This document shows positions 7,310 to 17,405 of a stretch of DNA of 64,000 nt, piece by piece. The position numbers were made by a program, and so were the translations under genes. The notes under the pieces were generated by a model, which searched no databases, was not told where the DNA came from, and saw nothing but the letters and a program-made list of their open reading frames with translations. Within the stretch, counting starts at the first letter, position 1, and each line of letters starts with the position of its first letter. This stretch comes from Paenibacillus_AQ nitricinens. GTDB taxonomy: Bacteria; Bacillota; Bacilli; Paenibacillales; Paenibacillaceae. The DNA is taken from positions 1,116,001-1,180,000 of the forward strand of contig NZ_CP183948.1 in NCBI RefSeq assembly GCF_052056485.1. Direction: 5' to 3'.

Positions 7310-10300
7310 ATGAAGAGGTTCAAAAAAAGCTTTGCTCTATTTCTTACAGCAGTAATGCTCGTTACAATGGCTGTGCCTGCGCTAGCTAACGGAAAAACAA
7401 ATGAAAACCTCAAGGCCCACTGGGCTGGAGAAAGTTTAGAGAAGTGGCAGGGTAATGGTGTTATTCAAGGTTATCCGGACGGCTCTTTTAAGCCGGATCA
7501 TAAAGTAACGCGTGCTGAGCTTGTAAGTATTATTAATAAGCTATTTGGATTTAGCACTCTTTCGGAAATGTCATTCTCGGACGTACCCGCTAAAGCCTGG
7601 TATGCAAGCGCTTTATCTATAGCGAAGCAAGCTGGCTATTACAAAGGTTTTCCTGATAATAAAGCGAAAGCGGATACTGAAGTAACTCGTCAGGATGCTG
7701 CAACATTAATTGCTTCTGTTTTTTCACTAGAGCCTGACACTAAAGCGAGTACCTTTACAGACCAAGCATCCATCAGCGCTTACGCTAAAGGGGCTACCCT
7801 AGCATTGAGTGGAATTCTATCCGGTTATCCAGATGGTACATTTCGTCCGAGCGACCCAATTACAAGGGCAGAGGTAGTCACTATCGTTGACAGATTGGTT
7901 AGCGGCTACTACAACACAGCCGGTACATTCACTGGGGGAGATATCCAAGGGAATGTTGTCATTAACCAGAGTGGGGTTGAACTAAAGAATATAGCTGCAT
8001 CAGGCAACCTTTATCTTACCTCCGGTATTGGTAATGGTGAGGGTTTCTTGGAGAATGTAACTGTACAAGGAAATGTACTTATATCTGGTGGTGGTGAGCA
8101 TTCGATTCATTTAAAAAATTCTGAATTGGCTGCTGTAAAAGTGAATCGTCCTGAAGGAAAAGTTCGGGTCGTTGTAGAGGGCCATACGATCATCACTCAA
8201 CTGTCTATTGATAGTGCTTCTATTATAGAAGTAGGCTCAGGTTCTACAATCGATCAGCTTGTGATTGGTAACGGTGCAACGGGAACGTTGATTACAACAA
8301 AAGGTACCATTAGCAAACTTGTAGTAAGTGCTTCCTCTGTAGTCTTAAATGGAGTGACTTTAGTAGCAGGAACATACACTGTGAGGGATGGAGTTCTTGT
8401 AGAACAGGGAACAAGCACACCGGCGCCTGGGGGCTCAGGTGGTACTAGTGTAGAGCCTGCAGCAACGCCAGTACCGACGGCTACTCCGGAACCTACAGCA
8501 ACAGCTGCTCCAACGGCAACACCGGAAGCTGGTGTTCATATCGTTGACGTAGATGCATCGGCTGCTACCAAATCGTTATTTGCTTATCTGGATAGCATGA
8601 GCGGTAAACAAGTGATGTTCGGTCATCAGCATGATACTACCGTCTCTTTTGCCGGAAAGGATAAGAACGGAAATGTTATTTCTGACGTATACAGCTCCAC
8701 TGGTGATTATCCCGGGGTTTTTGGTTGGGACACTCTTAGTTTAGATGGATATGAGAATCCTCCTGGCGTTAGCGGAGATTATGAAGCGAGTAGGTTGGGG
8801 TTATCAGCTGCCATGAAGCAGGCTCATGATTTGGGTGGTATTGTAACGCTAAGTACACATCCGTACAATTTTGTTACGGGGGGAAGCTTTAATGATACAG
8901 GCAATTCCAAAGGAGCAACGTACTCCGTAGTATCACGTATTTTGCCGGGCGGAGATAGGAATGGAGAGTTTAATAAATATCTGGATCGCATCTCTGATTT
9001 TGCGAACAATCTTAAGGATGACGATGGAAACCTGATTCCAGTGCTGTTCCGTCCTTTCCACGAACAAAATGGAGGTTGGTTCTGGTGGGGTGCGGCTACA
9101 ACGACAAAGAGTGAATACGCGGAACTGTACAGATATACAGTTGAATATCTACGTGATGTTAAAGGCGTTCATAACTTCCTTTATGTATTCTCACCAAACG
9201 GATCTTTTAATGGAAATGAAAGTGAATATTTAACGACTTATCCGGGTGATTCATTTGTTGATATTCTTGGAATGGATCAGTATGACAACAAGGAGAATGC
9301 CGGTTCGGAGGCTTTCCTGAGTGGTCTTGTTAAAGACCTTAAAATGATTTCTCAGCTTGCTCAAGACAAAGGTAAGATTGTTACCCTATCTGAGTATGGT
9401 TATAGTGCTGCTGGTATGAAAACAACAGGCAATAATGAGCTGGAATGGTTTACTAAAGTATTGAATGCGATCAAGGCGGACCCTGATGCGGCAAAAATAT
9501 CATATATGCTGACTTGGGCGAATTTTGGTGAAGGTAACAATCTGTATGTTCCTTATAAGAATGTTCCTAACAAAGCAGATCATGAGTTGCTTCCTGATTT
9601 TGTGAATTTCTATAAAGATGATTTCACGGCTTTTGCGAGCGATGTGAAAGAAGATAATAAGTACAATCTCGAGGTTGAAGTGGCAGGAAAGAAACCTTTC
9701 CTCCACATCGTAACTCCGAATAATATCAGTACAATAACAGATGCTGTAACCGTCATTCGGGCCAAAGTATTAAATGCAGTGCCTAGCAAAGTGACTTATA
9801 CTGTGGGTGATTCTGGTGTGGAGGTGGAAATGACGCTAGGTGCGGACGGTTACTATAGCGCTTCCTGGCAGCCAGAAGCTGGTCTGAATGGCAGTTCAGC
9901 AGAGATTACAGTAAAAGCATATGGAACTGGAGAATCTACACTTACGCAAACTAATTCAGTGTTCTTAAAAATCAGCGAAGCGCCGATAAAGGTACTTACT
10001 TTTGATACAGATAAGGATCTGGAGCAAATTCAAAATAATGGTACTTGGTCAGGGCTCGCCAATAACGCAGAGACGATCAAGACGGTCTTGCAGCATGCGT
10101 CACTAGATGCTGACGGTAAGCTTGTTATTAACATTACTGAAGGGCTGTCTGCTGAGGATACTTGGCAGGAACTGAAGCTGCAATTGAATGATCTTGCACT
10201 GGATGGGGTGGATCTGTCTCAAGTTACACGTGTGAAGTTCTCCGTGTTAATTCCGGAGGCTGCTCAGAATGAGGCTAACAATGCTGCGGTACGCAGTGTG

Positions 10301-12106
10301 ATTCAGCTGCCGCCAGATTGGGATACAAAGTATGGCATGGACTCATCCTATAAATCTTTGTCCGATCTTGAGAAAGTTAACATGGGTGGATCACAATATT
10401 ATAAATTTGATGTTTCGGTTGATCTGGATAATGCTGCTAAATCAGCCGAAGCCGCTGGTCTAGCGATATCCCTGGTTGGCAGTGGTTTGGAAGTGGAAGG
10501 TGAATTGCCGATCTATGTAGATAATATCGGTCTTTATAATACGTATACTGCACCTGTTGCTGACAAAGCACTGGTAGATAATTATGAATCTTATGGCTCA
10601 AGTGATGAAGCGCTGGTAGCCAAATATCCTAAGGCTGGCGGAGATGATGTGAACGTATCTTTAAGCTCCGAGCATAAGGCATCCGGGGATTACGGAATGA
10701 AACTGCACTATACGATTAATAATGCAGGTTATACCGGAGTAGGTAAAAGTCTGGGTTCGCTGGACTGGTCCGACTATAATGCACTCAGTATGTGGGTAGC
10801 TTCCGATGGAGACAACGCTTATGCTGAGAAAGGTGAGCCGCTTAAGCTAGTGGTGCAGCTTGTCATTGATGGTGGATATTTCGAAGCTTATCCGGTCATT
10901 AATCCAGACAAGAACGGTAAAATAATATTAAGTTTGAAGAATTTGACGGAGATGAGCTGGGGAAAAGCCGGAGAGCTTACACAGGAAAGATTGAAGCAGG
11001 TTCAGAGCTTCAATTTGTATGTGAATGCGATGGACGGACATAGCCACGAAGGTTCGCTCTACTTTGACGATATTCAAGCGGTCTATGACGGGACACTTCC
11101 GGATATGTCGGAAGAAGAAAATGGAGGTTCGCAGGGACATGCGCCTGGCGTGTTATACGCCTTCACTACCTCATCTGATATTACAGGGTGGGCTACAACA
11201 AGCGGTTCGTCCGCTAACGCTCAACCTCCAGCATTTGATGCCAATGAAGAAGCGGCAAGTGTACAATTTGATTTGATTAATACCGGCAATGATGCAAATG
11301 GCAGCTCCAAAGAATCCTTTGAACTCGCTATTAATCCTGAGAAGCTGAATATTACAGGGCTCGATACGATCAGCGCTAAGGTTAGGCTCTCGAGTGGTGC
11401 GGCTAAAGCGCGTCTATTCATCAAGACAGGTGCGGACTGGAAATGGAGCGACAGCGGCGATCCTGTGCCTATAGATTCTAAGGGCTATACGACCTTATCT
11501 ATTTCACTGCCGACTGCAGCAGCAGGCTTGGGCGTAGATTTGGCTGCTGTAAAGACGATTGGGATTAAAATTGAGGATGTTTCCAATGATGGAGGAACTG
11601 CGAAGCTTTACTTGAAGGAAGTATCTCTGGAGAAAGCTGTCCCGGATGTTCACTTTGGCTTCGAGACGGGTAACGACGGTTGGTCTATTAATTCTGGTAC
11701 AGCCACAGTATCTTCTGATGTATATGCTGAAGGTAATCAATCTTTGAAGCTTGATTTCGCATGGAATGGAGAAGATAAAGATCCTTTTATAGCAGCAACA
11801 AAAGTAGCTGCACTTGATCTGAGCTTATTCTCCAAGCTTACTGCTAAAGTTAGAATACTCTCTGACCATCCTGATGTCCAAGCCAAGCTGTTTCTTCAAT
11901 TAGGGGGTTATGCAGTATGGGTCGATTCGGGTGCGAAGATAGCTGCTCAGGATGGATTCACGGAGTTCACGATTGATCTCAGCAACAATTCCAATCTATC
12001 GCCTGATAATTTGAAAAAAGTGGATGCCATTGGCATTCAGTTTGTTACACCTTCTACGGCTGGAACCGCTACAGCTTATATTGACGAAATCATAGCTTCT
12101 AATTAA
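7310..12106 (+). CDS. SLH-anchored modular beta-mannanase (GH26) with mannan-binding modules
   Basis: This 1598-residue cell-surface enzyme hydrolyses beta-1,4-mannans. Order: signal peptide 1-27; three SLH domains about 33-200 (GYPDGSFKPDHKVTRAE, KGFPDNKAKADTEVTRQDA, GYPDGTFRPSDPITRAE) that bind the cell-wall polymer; a beta-helix-like segment 205-365; a Pro/Thr/Ala linker 367-408; GH26 domain about 410-775 with acid/base Glu585 (RPFHEQNGGWFWWG) and nucleophile Glu695 (LSEYGYS), 110 apart as in known GH26 enzymes; an Ig-like spacer about 800-890; then four beta-sandwich modules. The first (about 896-1076) fits CBM27; those at 1085-1264, 1280-1444 and 1447-1598 resemble carbohydrate-binding modules of less certain family. 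ATG follows GGGAGG by 8 nt. Confidence 0.92.
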   Translation: MKRFKKSFALFLTAVMLVTMAVPALANGKTNENLKAHWAGESLEKWQGNGVIQGYPDGSFKPDHKVTRAELVSIINKLFGFSTLSEMSFSDVPAKAWYASALSIAKQAGYYKGFPDNKAKADTEVTRQDAATLIASVFSLEPDTKASTFTDQASISAYAKGATLALSGILSGYPDGTFRPSDPITRAEVVTIVDRLVSGYYNTAGTFTGGDIQGNVVINQSGVELKNIAASGNLYLTSGIGNGEGFLENVTVQGNVLISGGGEHSIHLKNSELAAVKVNRPEGKVRVVVEGHTIITQLSIDSASIIEVGSGSTIDQLVIGNGATGTLITTKGTISKLVVSASSVVLNGVTLVAGTYTVRDGVLVEQGTSTPAPGGSGGTSVEPAATPVPTATPEPTATAAPTATPEAGVHIVDVDASAATKSLFAYLDSMSGKQVMFGHQHDTTVSFAGKDKNGNVISDVYSSTGDYPGVFGWDTLSLDGYENPPGVSGDYEASRLGLSAAMKQAHDLGGIVTLSTHPYNFVTGGSFNDTGNSKGATYSVVSRILPGGDRNGEFNKYLDRISDFANNLKDDDGNLIPVLFRPFHEQNGGWFWWGAATTTKSEYAELYRYTVEYLRDVKGVHNFLYVFSPNGSFNGNESEYLTTYPGDSFVDILGMDQYDNKENAGSEAFLSGLVKDLKMISQLAQDKGKIVTLSEYGYSAAGMKTTGNNELEWFTKVLNAIKADPDAAKISYMLTWANFGEGNNLYVPYKNVPNKADHELLPDFVNFYKDDFTAFASDVKEDNKYNLEVEVAGKKPFLHIVTPNNISTITDAVTVIRAKVLNAVPSKVTYTVGDSGVEVEMTLGADGYYSASWQPEAGLNGSSAEITVKAYGTGESTLTQTNSVFLKISEAPIKVLTFDTDKDLEQIQNNGTWSGLANNAETIKTVLQHASLDADGKLVINITEGLSAEDTWQELKLQLNDLALDGVDLSQVTRVKFSVLIPEAAQNEANNAAVRSVIQLPPDWDTKYGMDSSYKSLSDLEKVNMGGSQYYKFDVSVDLDNAAKSAEAAGLAISLVGSGLEVEGELPIYVDNIGLYNTYTAPVADKALVDNYESYGSSDEALVAKYPKAGGDDVNVSLSSEHKASGDYGMKLHYTINNAGYTGVGKSLGSLDWSDYNALSMWVASDGDNAYAEKGEPLKLVVQLVIDGGYFEAYPVINPDKNGKIILSLKNLTEMSWGKAGELTQERLKQVQSFNLYVNAMDGHSHEGSLYFDDIQAVYDGTLPDMSEEENGGSQGHAPGVLYAFTTSSDITGWATTSGSSANAQPPAFDANEEAASVQFDLINTGNDANGSSKESFELAINPEKLNITGLDTISAKVRLSSGAAKARLFIKTGADWKWSDSGDPVPIDSKGYTTLSISLPTAAAGLGVDLAAVKTIGIKIEDVSNDGGTAKLYLKEVSLEKAVPDVHFGFETGNDGWSINSGTATVSSDVYAEGNQSLKLDFAWNGEDKDPFIAATKVAALDLSLFSKLTAKVRILSDHPDVQAKLFLQLGGYAVWVDSGAKIAAQDGFTEFTIDLSNNSNLSPDNLKKVDAIGIQFVTPSTAGTATAYIDEIIASN

Positions 12107-12137
12107 GAGCGCTGCGATCCAGGTGTGAAATAAGGGT

Positions 12138-12178
12138 CCCTGCATGTCCATTAGGATTGTCTAATGGACATGCGGGGG
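12138..12178 (+). terminator. Terminator of the mannanase gene
   Basis: GCATGTCCATTAG pairs perfectly with CTAATGGACATGC and the stem is extended by CCC/GGG. The T stretch is weak (CTATTTTGT). Confidence 0.7.
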
Positions 12179-12202
12179 CTATTTTGTATGATCAGTTTAT
12201 AG

Positions 12203-12471
12203 CTAATGATTTGAATACCATTCAAGCGCTGCTCTTTCTAGTTCAGTGACAAATGCTTCTTTCCCATCCATATAGGCTTCAATGTCCTTCGGATATTTCG
12301 TTCAACAGGCATCATATCAATGATTGGTTTAGCTTTTAGCCCAGGAACAGAAGTGCTGCCAATATGGTGAATATCAATAAGTGCATCAGCGAAGATCTCT
12401 TTAATCTTACGAGAATCTTCTTGGAAAATAAGATTCCATTCCTCATTGTATTGTGCGACAGTAACATCCAT
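12203..12471 (-). pseudogene. GrpB/UPF0157-family gene with internal deletion and frameshift
   Basis: The N-terminal part begins MDVTVAQYNEEW and reads through HHIGSTSVPGLKAKPIIDMMPVE, the conserved nucleotidyltransferase-like core of GrpB proteins. The frame then switches. The other frame reads KYPKDIEAYMDGKEAF followed by VTELERAALEWYSNH and a stop at 12203-12205, which is the normal C-terminus of the family. About 80 codons between the two blocks are missing compared with the usual length of about 170-180 residues. The product is not expected to be functional. Confidence 0.8.
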
Positions 12472-12549
12472 TTCGCTAACCTCTCTTTATGTTTGACTCC
12501 TGGATTTTTTTATTATAGAACAAGTGTTCTTAATAATCAAATGCTAAAT

Positions 12550-13506
12550 TTAATATTGGCGGGCATAATCAACGAGATTTAGGGATGGAGTGCCAGTAGA
12601 TAAATAGGAATTTATATTTTCGGTAAAAATATTTACGATTCGATTAGCGTATTGATCGGTTATGCCAGCAGAATGAGGAGTGATGACTACCTGCTCCATA
12701 GTCCAAAGCGGATGATCCTGCGGGAGGGGTTCGGTTTCGAAAACATCCAATCCCGCACCACGAAGCTGACCGCGATTCAGTGCATGGATTAGAGCCTCAG
12801 TATCAGTAGTCGCTCCGCGTCCAACGTTAATGTAATAGGAACCTTGTTTAAAGGCAGAAAAGACTGGAGTGTTAAATAATTGCTTAGTTTCATCGGTGAT
12901 AGGGAGTATATTGATGATGAAGTCGCCTTGGCTCACAGCTTCTGGCAGATGGTCAGTGGTATATACTTGATCAAAATCAGCGAGTGGTTTGCCTGAGCGA
13001 CTTACTCCGATCGTCTTCATCCGGAATGCTTTAGCTATTCTGGCAGTTTCGCTGCCGATGGCTCCAGTTCCAACAATAACGGCTGTTTTTCCGAACAATT
13101 CACTCTCACTTCCGTCAGAATTCCAGTAACGGTTCATCTGATTACGAACGGCTGTGTGCAAATTACGTGTGAAGAGAAGCATGAAACCAAAAATCACCGC
13201 AGAAATAGGCTCGGCATGCACTCCGCTCCCACTAGTCAATAGGATTCCACGTTCCTTAAAACGCTCTAACGGGAGTTTCTCAATTCCAGCTGACCAGGAT
13301 TGGACCCAGCGAAGGGGCGAATCTGGACGAAGAAGCGTATCGGCGATGCCTTTAGCCCAGCCGATTACGATTTCAGCATCAGCTAGCAGCTGTAAATCCG
13401 GATTTTTGCCGTCACCTTGTGTGAATGTATAACCGGGGGCTGCTGCTTTAATCCTTTCTTGTTGTTCGGCTGTAAGTGGTTGTAAACATACTATGGACTT
13501 AGTCAT
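12550..13506 (-). CDS. D-2-hydroxyacid dehydrogenase (NAD-dependent)
   Basis: The protein has 318 residues. The Rossmann motif GTGAIGSETARIAKAF lies around residues 146-161. The catalytic set is present: Arg in INVGRGATTDTEAL, Glu in LDVFETEPLP and His in VVITPHSAG. Enzymes of this family reduce 2-keto acids to D-2-hydroxy acids in the cytosol; substrate cannot be told from sequence (glyoxylate/hydroxypyruvate or a branched keto acid are common). SD AGGAGG precedes ATG by 9 nt. It faces thpR divergently and appears to be monocistronic. Confidence 0.88.
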   Translation of the reverse strand: MTKSIVCLQPLTAEQQERIKAAAPGYTFTQGDGKNPDLQLLADAEIVIGWAKGIADTLLRPDSPLRWVQSWSAGIEKLPLERFKERGILLTSGSGVHAEPISAVIFGFMLLFTRNLHTAVRNQMNRYWNSDGSESELFGKTAVIVGTGAIGSETARIAKAFRMKTIGVSRSGKPLADFDQVYTTDHLPEAVSQGDFIINILPITDETKQLFNTPVFSAFKQGSYYINVGRGATTDTEALIHALNRGQLRGAGLDVFETEPLPQDHPLWTMEQVVITPHSAGITDQYANRIVNIFTENINSYLSTGTPSLNLVDYARQY

Positions 13507-13594
13507 GATGTATTCCTCCTGCTATAAGGTTTGATGAAAATGGATAATGTTATAGGATAAGGATACCAAATCTATAGGAGAAGGTGAAATTGAT

Positions 13595-14197
13595 ATGGAT
13601 GCTAACGTGTCGGATAAAGATTCAGAACGATTATTTATTGCTGTGAAATTACCTTCAGAACTTCAACAAGTTGTGGCGGAAGAGTGCTCTAACCTATCAC
13701 ATAAGTTTCATTTTGCAAAATGGACTCATCCAGAGGATTATCATATTACCCTGCAATTTTTAGGAGATACCCCAAAGACGAAAATCCCGGATTTAATCAG
13801 GTCATTGAAGCAGATGTCAGAGCAATGCCGCCCCTTCAAACTATCCTTAGATAAATGGAATACATTTGGTCTGCCGAAGGCTCCAAAAGTTTTATGGGTA
13901 GGGGTTTCCGGCGAATTAGAAGAGCTGAATTTACTGGCTGCGAGAGTACACGCTGCGACACTTCCTTTAGGTTTTTCGGCCGAATCCAGGGAGTACAAAC
14001 CACATCTCACAGTGGCTCGAAAGTACCTTGGAAAAATTTCATTTGATGATAAATTGCTGGAAAACTTACTGAAATTGGATGATGAAAAAAGATCGAAAAT
14101 CTTTCATAGAGACTGGACGATTGATAGTTTTGTGTTGTATGCTACCAGAATGTATGCCATTCCTATGTATGAAATGATTGAAAATATTACATTTTAA
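13595..14197 (+). CDS. thpR: RNA 2',3'-cyclic phosphodiesterase (2H superfamily)
   Basis: This 200-residue protein has both H-x-T motifs of the 2H phosphoesterases: HITLQFLG about residues 50-57 and HLTVARK about residues 131-137, at the usual spacing. The N-terminal RLFIAVKLP also fits ThpR/LigT. The enzyme opens 2',3'-cyclic phosphates on RNA to 2'-phosphomonoesters in the cytosol. The start is supported by AGGAGAAGG upstream. Confidence 0.88.
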   Translation: MDANVSDKDSERLFIAVKLPSELQQVVAEECSNLSHKFHFAKWTHPEDYHITLQFLGDTPKTKIPDLIRSLKQMSEQCRPFKLSLDKWNTFGLPKAPKVLWVGVSGELEELNLLAARVHAATLPLGFSAESREYKPHLTVARKYLGKISFDDKLLENLLKLDDEKRSKIFHRDWTIDSFVLYATRMYAIPMYEMIENITF

Positions 14198-14274
14198 ATT
14201 CGCTATTTAAGTTTTCAAAGCTTCCGTTTTCGGTTACATACAATAGGAATGTGCCGTGAAATAGGAGGAATATC

Positions 14275-15165
14275 ATGTTAATCTTTAAACAAAACCGCTG
14301 TATCGCGTTGCTTGTTGGCGTTATACTAGTGTGTTTCTCTGCCATAAGCTTAATGCAGCCTAATCAGGTTGCCGAGGGGAAAATAGATAGTGTGCAGATG
14401 GATAAGCTGCAATCCACCAGCCGAGCATCGGTAATTAATTATTTGCAAGAAGAATCAAAATCTAGTAAGACGAGGGGCACTACAAAAGTTTCACAAACGA
14501 ATAAGCTTTACAACACAGTTAATCTGTTCAGTTCCACTTGGAAACCAGAGCAGAGTGTAGAATGGCTTAGTAAGAATAAAATAAAGCCACAAAATACATC
14601 GCAGGCTTCCATAGTTCGGGTAAAGGCTGATGTAGCACAATCTAATTCAGCTGCGCAGAAAGCGACAGCGAAAAAGAGCGCTCAGACTGTAGTTAAGACA
14701 GTCTCGGCATCTCAGAAAAATCCCCTCACAACATTATACTTCTCTCGGACCGAGCTATTAAGCCAGGAGCAGCAAAGTAAAGCAACCCGGCGCTACGCAG
14801 TATCCGAAGAAGAACTGCTTCTGCTACAAAAGATTGTAATGGCAGAGGCGGAAGGTGAACCGTACCAGGGCAAGGTGGCAGTTGCCAACGTTGTTCTGAA
14901 TAGGCTGCGGTCAGCCAATTTCCCCGACACGATATATAAGGTCATTTATCAAAAGCATCAATTCAGTCCTGTAGCTAACGGGCGTCTTAAACGTGTCAAA
15001 CCTAATGATGATAGTATTAAAGCGGTGAACGCAGCGCTCTCTGGCGTGAAGGAAGTTCCTGATAATACTTATTTTTTTCTATCACTTAAGCTTGCGCAGG
15101 ATCTTACCGTACATCATTCGCAGGAGTATGTGAAGACCATTGGTAATCATACGTTTTATAAATAA
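14275..15165 (+). CDS. Cell wall hydrolase, SleB-type (Hydrolase_2 domain)
   Basis: This 296-residue exported protein has a hydrophobic N-terminus (IALLVGVILVCFSAISLM). A long low-complexity Ser/Lys/Ala/Gln region covers residues 40-170. The C-terminal 110 residues form the SleB/CwlJ-type domain: LLQKIVMAEAEGEPYQGKVA with the catalytic Glu, VANVVLNRL, and YQKHQFSPV. The family cleaves spore cortex or vegetative peptidoglycan. Without a cortex-binding domain a specific germination role is not certain. SD AGGAGG 6 nt before ATG. Confidence 0.87.
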   Translation: MLIFKQNRCIALLVGVILVCFSAISLMQPNQVAEGKIDSVQMDKLQSTSRASVINYLQEESKSSKTRGTTKVSQTNKLYNTVNLFSSTWKPEQSVEWLSKNKIKPQNTSQASIVRVKADVAQSNSAAQKATAKKSAQTVVKTVSASQKNPLTTLYFSRTELLSQEQQSKATRRYAVSEEELLLLQKIVMAEAEGEPYQGKVAVANVVLNRLRSANFPDTIYKVIYQKHQFSPVANGRLKRVKPNDDSIKAVNAALSGVKEVPDNTYFFLSLKLAQDLTVHHSQEYVKTIGNHTFYK

Positions 15166-15239
15166 TTGACCTATTCTGTGAACCTCAGCTATTTATAGGG
15201 TAAACTAGACTATATAACCCTGGAGGTGGAAGAATTGTC

Positions 15240-15923
15240 ATGAAGATCACTTATTACGGACACTCAGCGCTGCTGGTAGAAACAGAGCAAGCGAAAGTTA
15301 TTATTGACCCTTTTTTGTCAGGAAATCCGAACTCCGGTATTTCACCTGATGACATTACTGTAGATGCTGTCCTGCTGACTCACGGTCACTCGGATCATTT
15401 AGGTGATGCTGTGCAAATTGCCAAACAGAATGATTGTCCGATCTTTGCTGTTTTTGAGCTTGCAGAATACTGCCGAATGAAGGGTGCCAAGGTAAAACAT
15501 ATGAATATAGGCGGCAGTCATATTTATGATGCCATTACCGTTAAATATACTCAGGCGTTTCATTCCTCATCGATTCAGGAAGGCGACGTTTGGATTTATG
15601 CTGGACAGCCCGCAGGTATTTTATTGACGATTGAGGGGAAGACGTTATTCCATGCAGGTGATACCGCACTATTCAGCGATCTGCGTCTGATTGGTGAAAG
15701 AACTGCGATTGATTTGGCGGCTCTGCCAATTGGCGATATGCTGACCATGGGACCGGATGATGCGCTCCTTGCTGCGCGCTGGCTTCAAGTGGACAAGGTC
15801 ATCCCACTTCATTACAATACATTTCCGGATATTGCCCAAGATGCTATGGATTTCTGTGCTCGTCTGCGACAAGAGGGGATAGAGGGGTTCCCGCTTAAAG
15901 CTGGTGAAAGTATAGAGATTTAA
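15240..15923 (+). CDS. ytkL: UPF0173 metal-dependent hydrolase (metallo-beta-lactamase fold)
   Basis: This 227-residue cytosolic protein begins MKITYYGHSALLVET and carries the metal-binding THGHSDHLGD, HAGDTALF and a final HYNTFP histidine. Length and motifs match the UPF0173/YtkL family of binuclear metal hydrolases, whose substrate is unknown. SD GGAGGTGG lies upstream of ATG. A strong bidirectional terminator follows. Confidence 0.88.
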   Translation: MKITYYGHSALLVETEQAKVIIDPFLSGNPNSGISPDDITVDAVLLTHGHSDHLGDAVQIAKQNDCPIFAVFELAEYCRMKGAKVKHMNIGGSHIYDAITVKYTQAFHSSSIQEGDVWIYAGQPAGILLTIEGKTLFHAGDTALFSDLRLIGERTAIDLAALPIGDMLTMGPDDALLAARWLQVDKVIPLHYNTFPDIAQDAMDFCARLRQEGIEGFPLKAGESIEI

Positions 15924-15949
15924 TAAATCCCGATCACATGTTTACACAA

Positions 15950-15989
15950 AAAAGTAGATAGCCGGGGATTTTCCCGGCTATCTACTTTT
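15950..15989. terminator. Bidirectional terminator
   Basis: AAAAGTAGATAGCCGGG pairs perfectly with CCCGGCTATCTACTTTT. It serves ytkL on the plus strand and the glycosyltransferase gene on the minus strand. Confidence 0.9.
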
Positions 15990-16062
15990 CTTTACATATA
16001 ATTGGGGCCTCACAAAGAACCTGATTACGTATCGAAGAAAAGCTCCGCTTCGTGGGGATGTT

Positions 16063-17250
16063 TTATGGTGTAATGCACACAGCCTCTTCGCCTCGGGCTT
16101 GAGATCTTGCTCCTCTAATATCAGCTGTTTTGTCTGCGGGGTTGCCTAACATCTGCAGAACGGTAGTCGCGCAACTTTGTGGTTGATGTTTATCAGGGGC
16201 AAGACGGCGTTTACGCTGCTCTTCGAGAACAGAATACTCACGGAGCATCATAGAGAACCATTTGTTTACTACCTCACAGTCAAGTACCTCTGCTAGTCCT
16301 AGCTCTACGAAATATTGGCAGTTTTTCTCTTCCTGACCTGGAATAGCTTTATAGAAGAGCATTGGAATTCCCTTAGCCTGACCTTCGGTACAGGTCATAC
16401 CGCCAGGCTTTGTGATTAGAAGGTCGGAAGCATCCATCAGTTTATTGATTTCACTGGTGTATCCAAGAATCCTGACGTTAGGATGATTAAGTCTTGGATT
16501 GGACTTCATTTTGGCTATAAGCTTCTCGTTACTGCCCATACAGAAGATGAGCTGGATGTTATCCATTCTGGCTGTGAGTGAATTCATAATCTCTTTGCCG
16601 AACATCAGTCCCCAGCCTCCACCCATTATAAGAACAGTAGGGATATCGGCTAGACCTAGTTCCTTACGGAGCAGCGTCTTGTTGGATCGTTCCCAGAACT
16701 TCGGATGCACAGGAATGCCGGTGACCGTTACAAGCTCAGGAGCAATCCCTCGGCCTGTTAGAATTGATTTGACGCGTGGGGTAGAGACGAGATATCGATT
16801 GACCTCGGAATTTACCCAGCTACCATGTGCATCATAATCTGTAATTAACGTATACAGCGGAACCTCCAATCCACGACGTTTTAGTCTGGAAATGACAGCA
16901 GCCGGAATGGGATGTGTGCAAATAATCAAATCAGGTTTTAGCTGTTCGATCACTTGAGAGGCATGTGTATAAAAAATCCGGTGAAGTGCCATCTTAGTCA
17001 ACGGGTTCAATGATTTATGATATTGTGTCTTATACATCATGCCGACCAGCTTAGGCTGGCTGCTAACTGTTTTTCGGTAAGCGGAAAGAATCCATGGGGC
17101 GACCATCGGGTTAAGAAATTTACCTAGCTCGATGACTCGGCACTGGACATCCGGATTCAGCAGCTTTATTCCTTCGGCCAGAGCATAGGCTGCTCCTGTG
17201 TGGCCCGTACCGAAGCCTTCCGAAAACAGCAGTACTCTTTTCTTTCGCAT
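16063..17250 (-). CDS. Glycosyltransferase of the MGDG synthase / processive diacylglycerol glycosyltransferase family
   Basis: The protein has about 395 residues. The N-terminal LLFSEGFGTGHTGAAYALAE is the MGDG_synth acceptor-side motif; the C-terminal domain carries LIMGGGWGLMFG and the nucleotide-sugar site LLITKPGGMTCTEGQAKGIP. Relatives such as UgtP and MurG transfer sugars from UDP-sugars to diacylglycerol or lipid carriers at the cytoplasmic membrane face. Sugar and acceptor cannot be read from the sequence. The open frame starts at a TTG (17277), but AGGTGA 4 nt before ATG 17250 marks the likely start. The last 40 residues are poorly conserved in type. Confidence 0.85.
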   Translation of the reverse strand: MRKKRVLLFSEGFGTGHTGAAYALAEGIKLLNPDVQCRVIELGKFLNPMVAPWILSAYRKTVSSQPKLVGMMYKTQYHKSLNPLTKMALHRIFYTHASQVIEQLKPDLIICTHPIPAAVISRLKRRGLEVPLYTLITDYDAHGSWVNSEVNRYLVSTPRVKSILTGRGIAPELVTVTGIPVHPKFWERSNKTLLRKELGLADIPTVLIMGGGWGLMFGKEIMNSLTARMDNIQLIFCMGSNEKLIAKMKSNPRLNHPNVRILGYTSEINKLMDASDLLITKPGGMTCTEGQAKGIPMLFYKAIPGQEEKNCQYFVELGLAEVLDCEVVNKWFSMMLREYSVLEEQRKRRLAPDKHQPQSCATTVLQMLGNPADKTADIRGARSQARGEEAVCITP

Positions 17251-17405
17251 AAGTTCACCTGCTACTTTCCTTTTCAATAGAAATGCGGAATTTCTTCTTA
17301 ATATAGATGAGGGAAAACTGTTCTCTAATCACATTATACAAATAAGACGTAAATAGAAAGTTAAAACCCTGCAATAAATAAAAAAATAAAAGATTTTCTA
17401 AAGTA

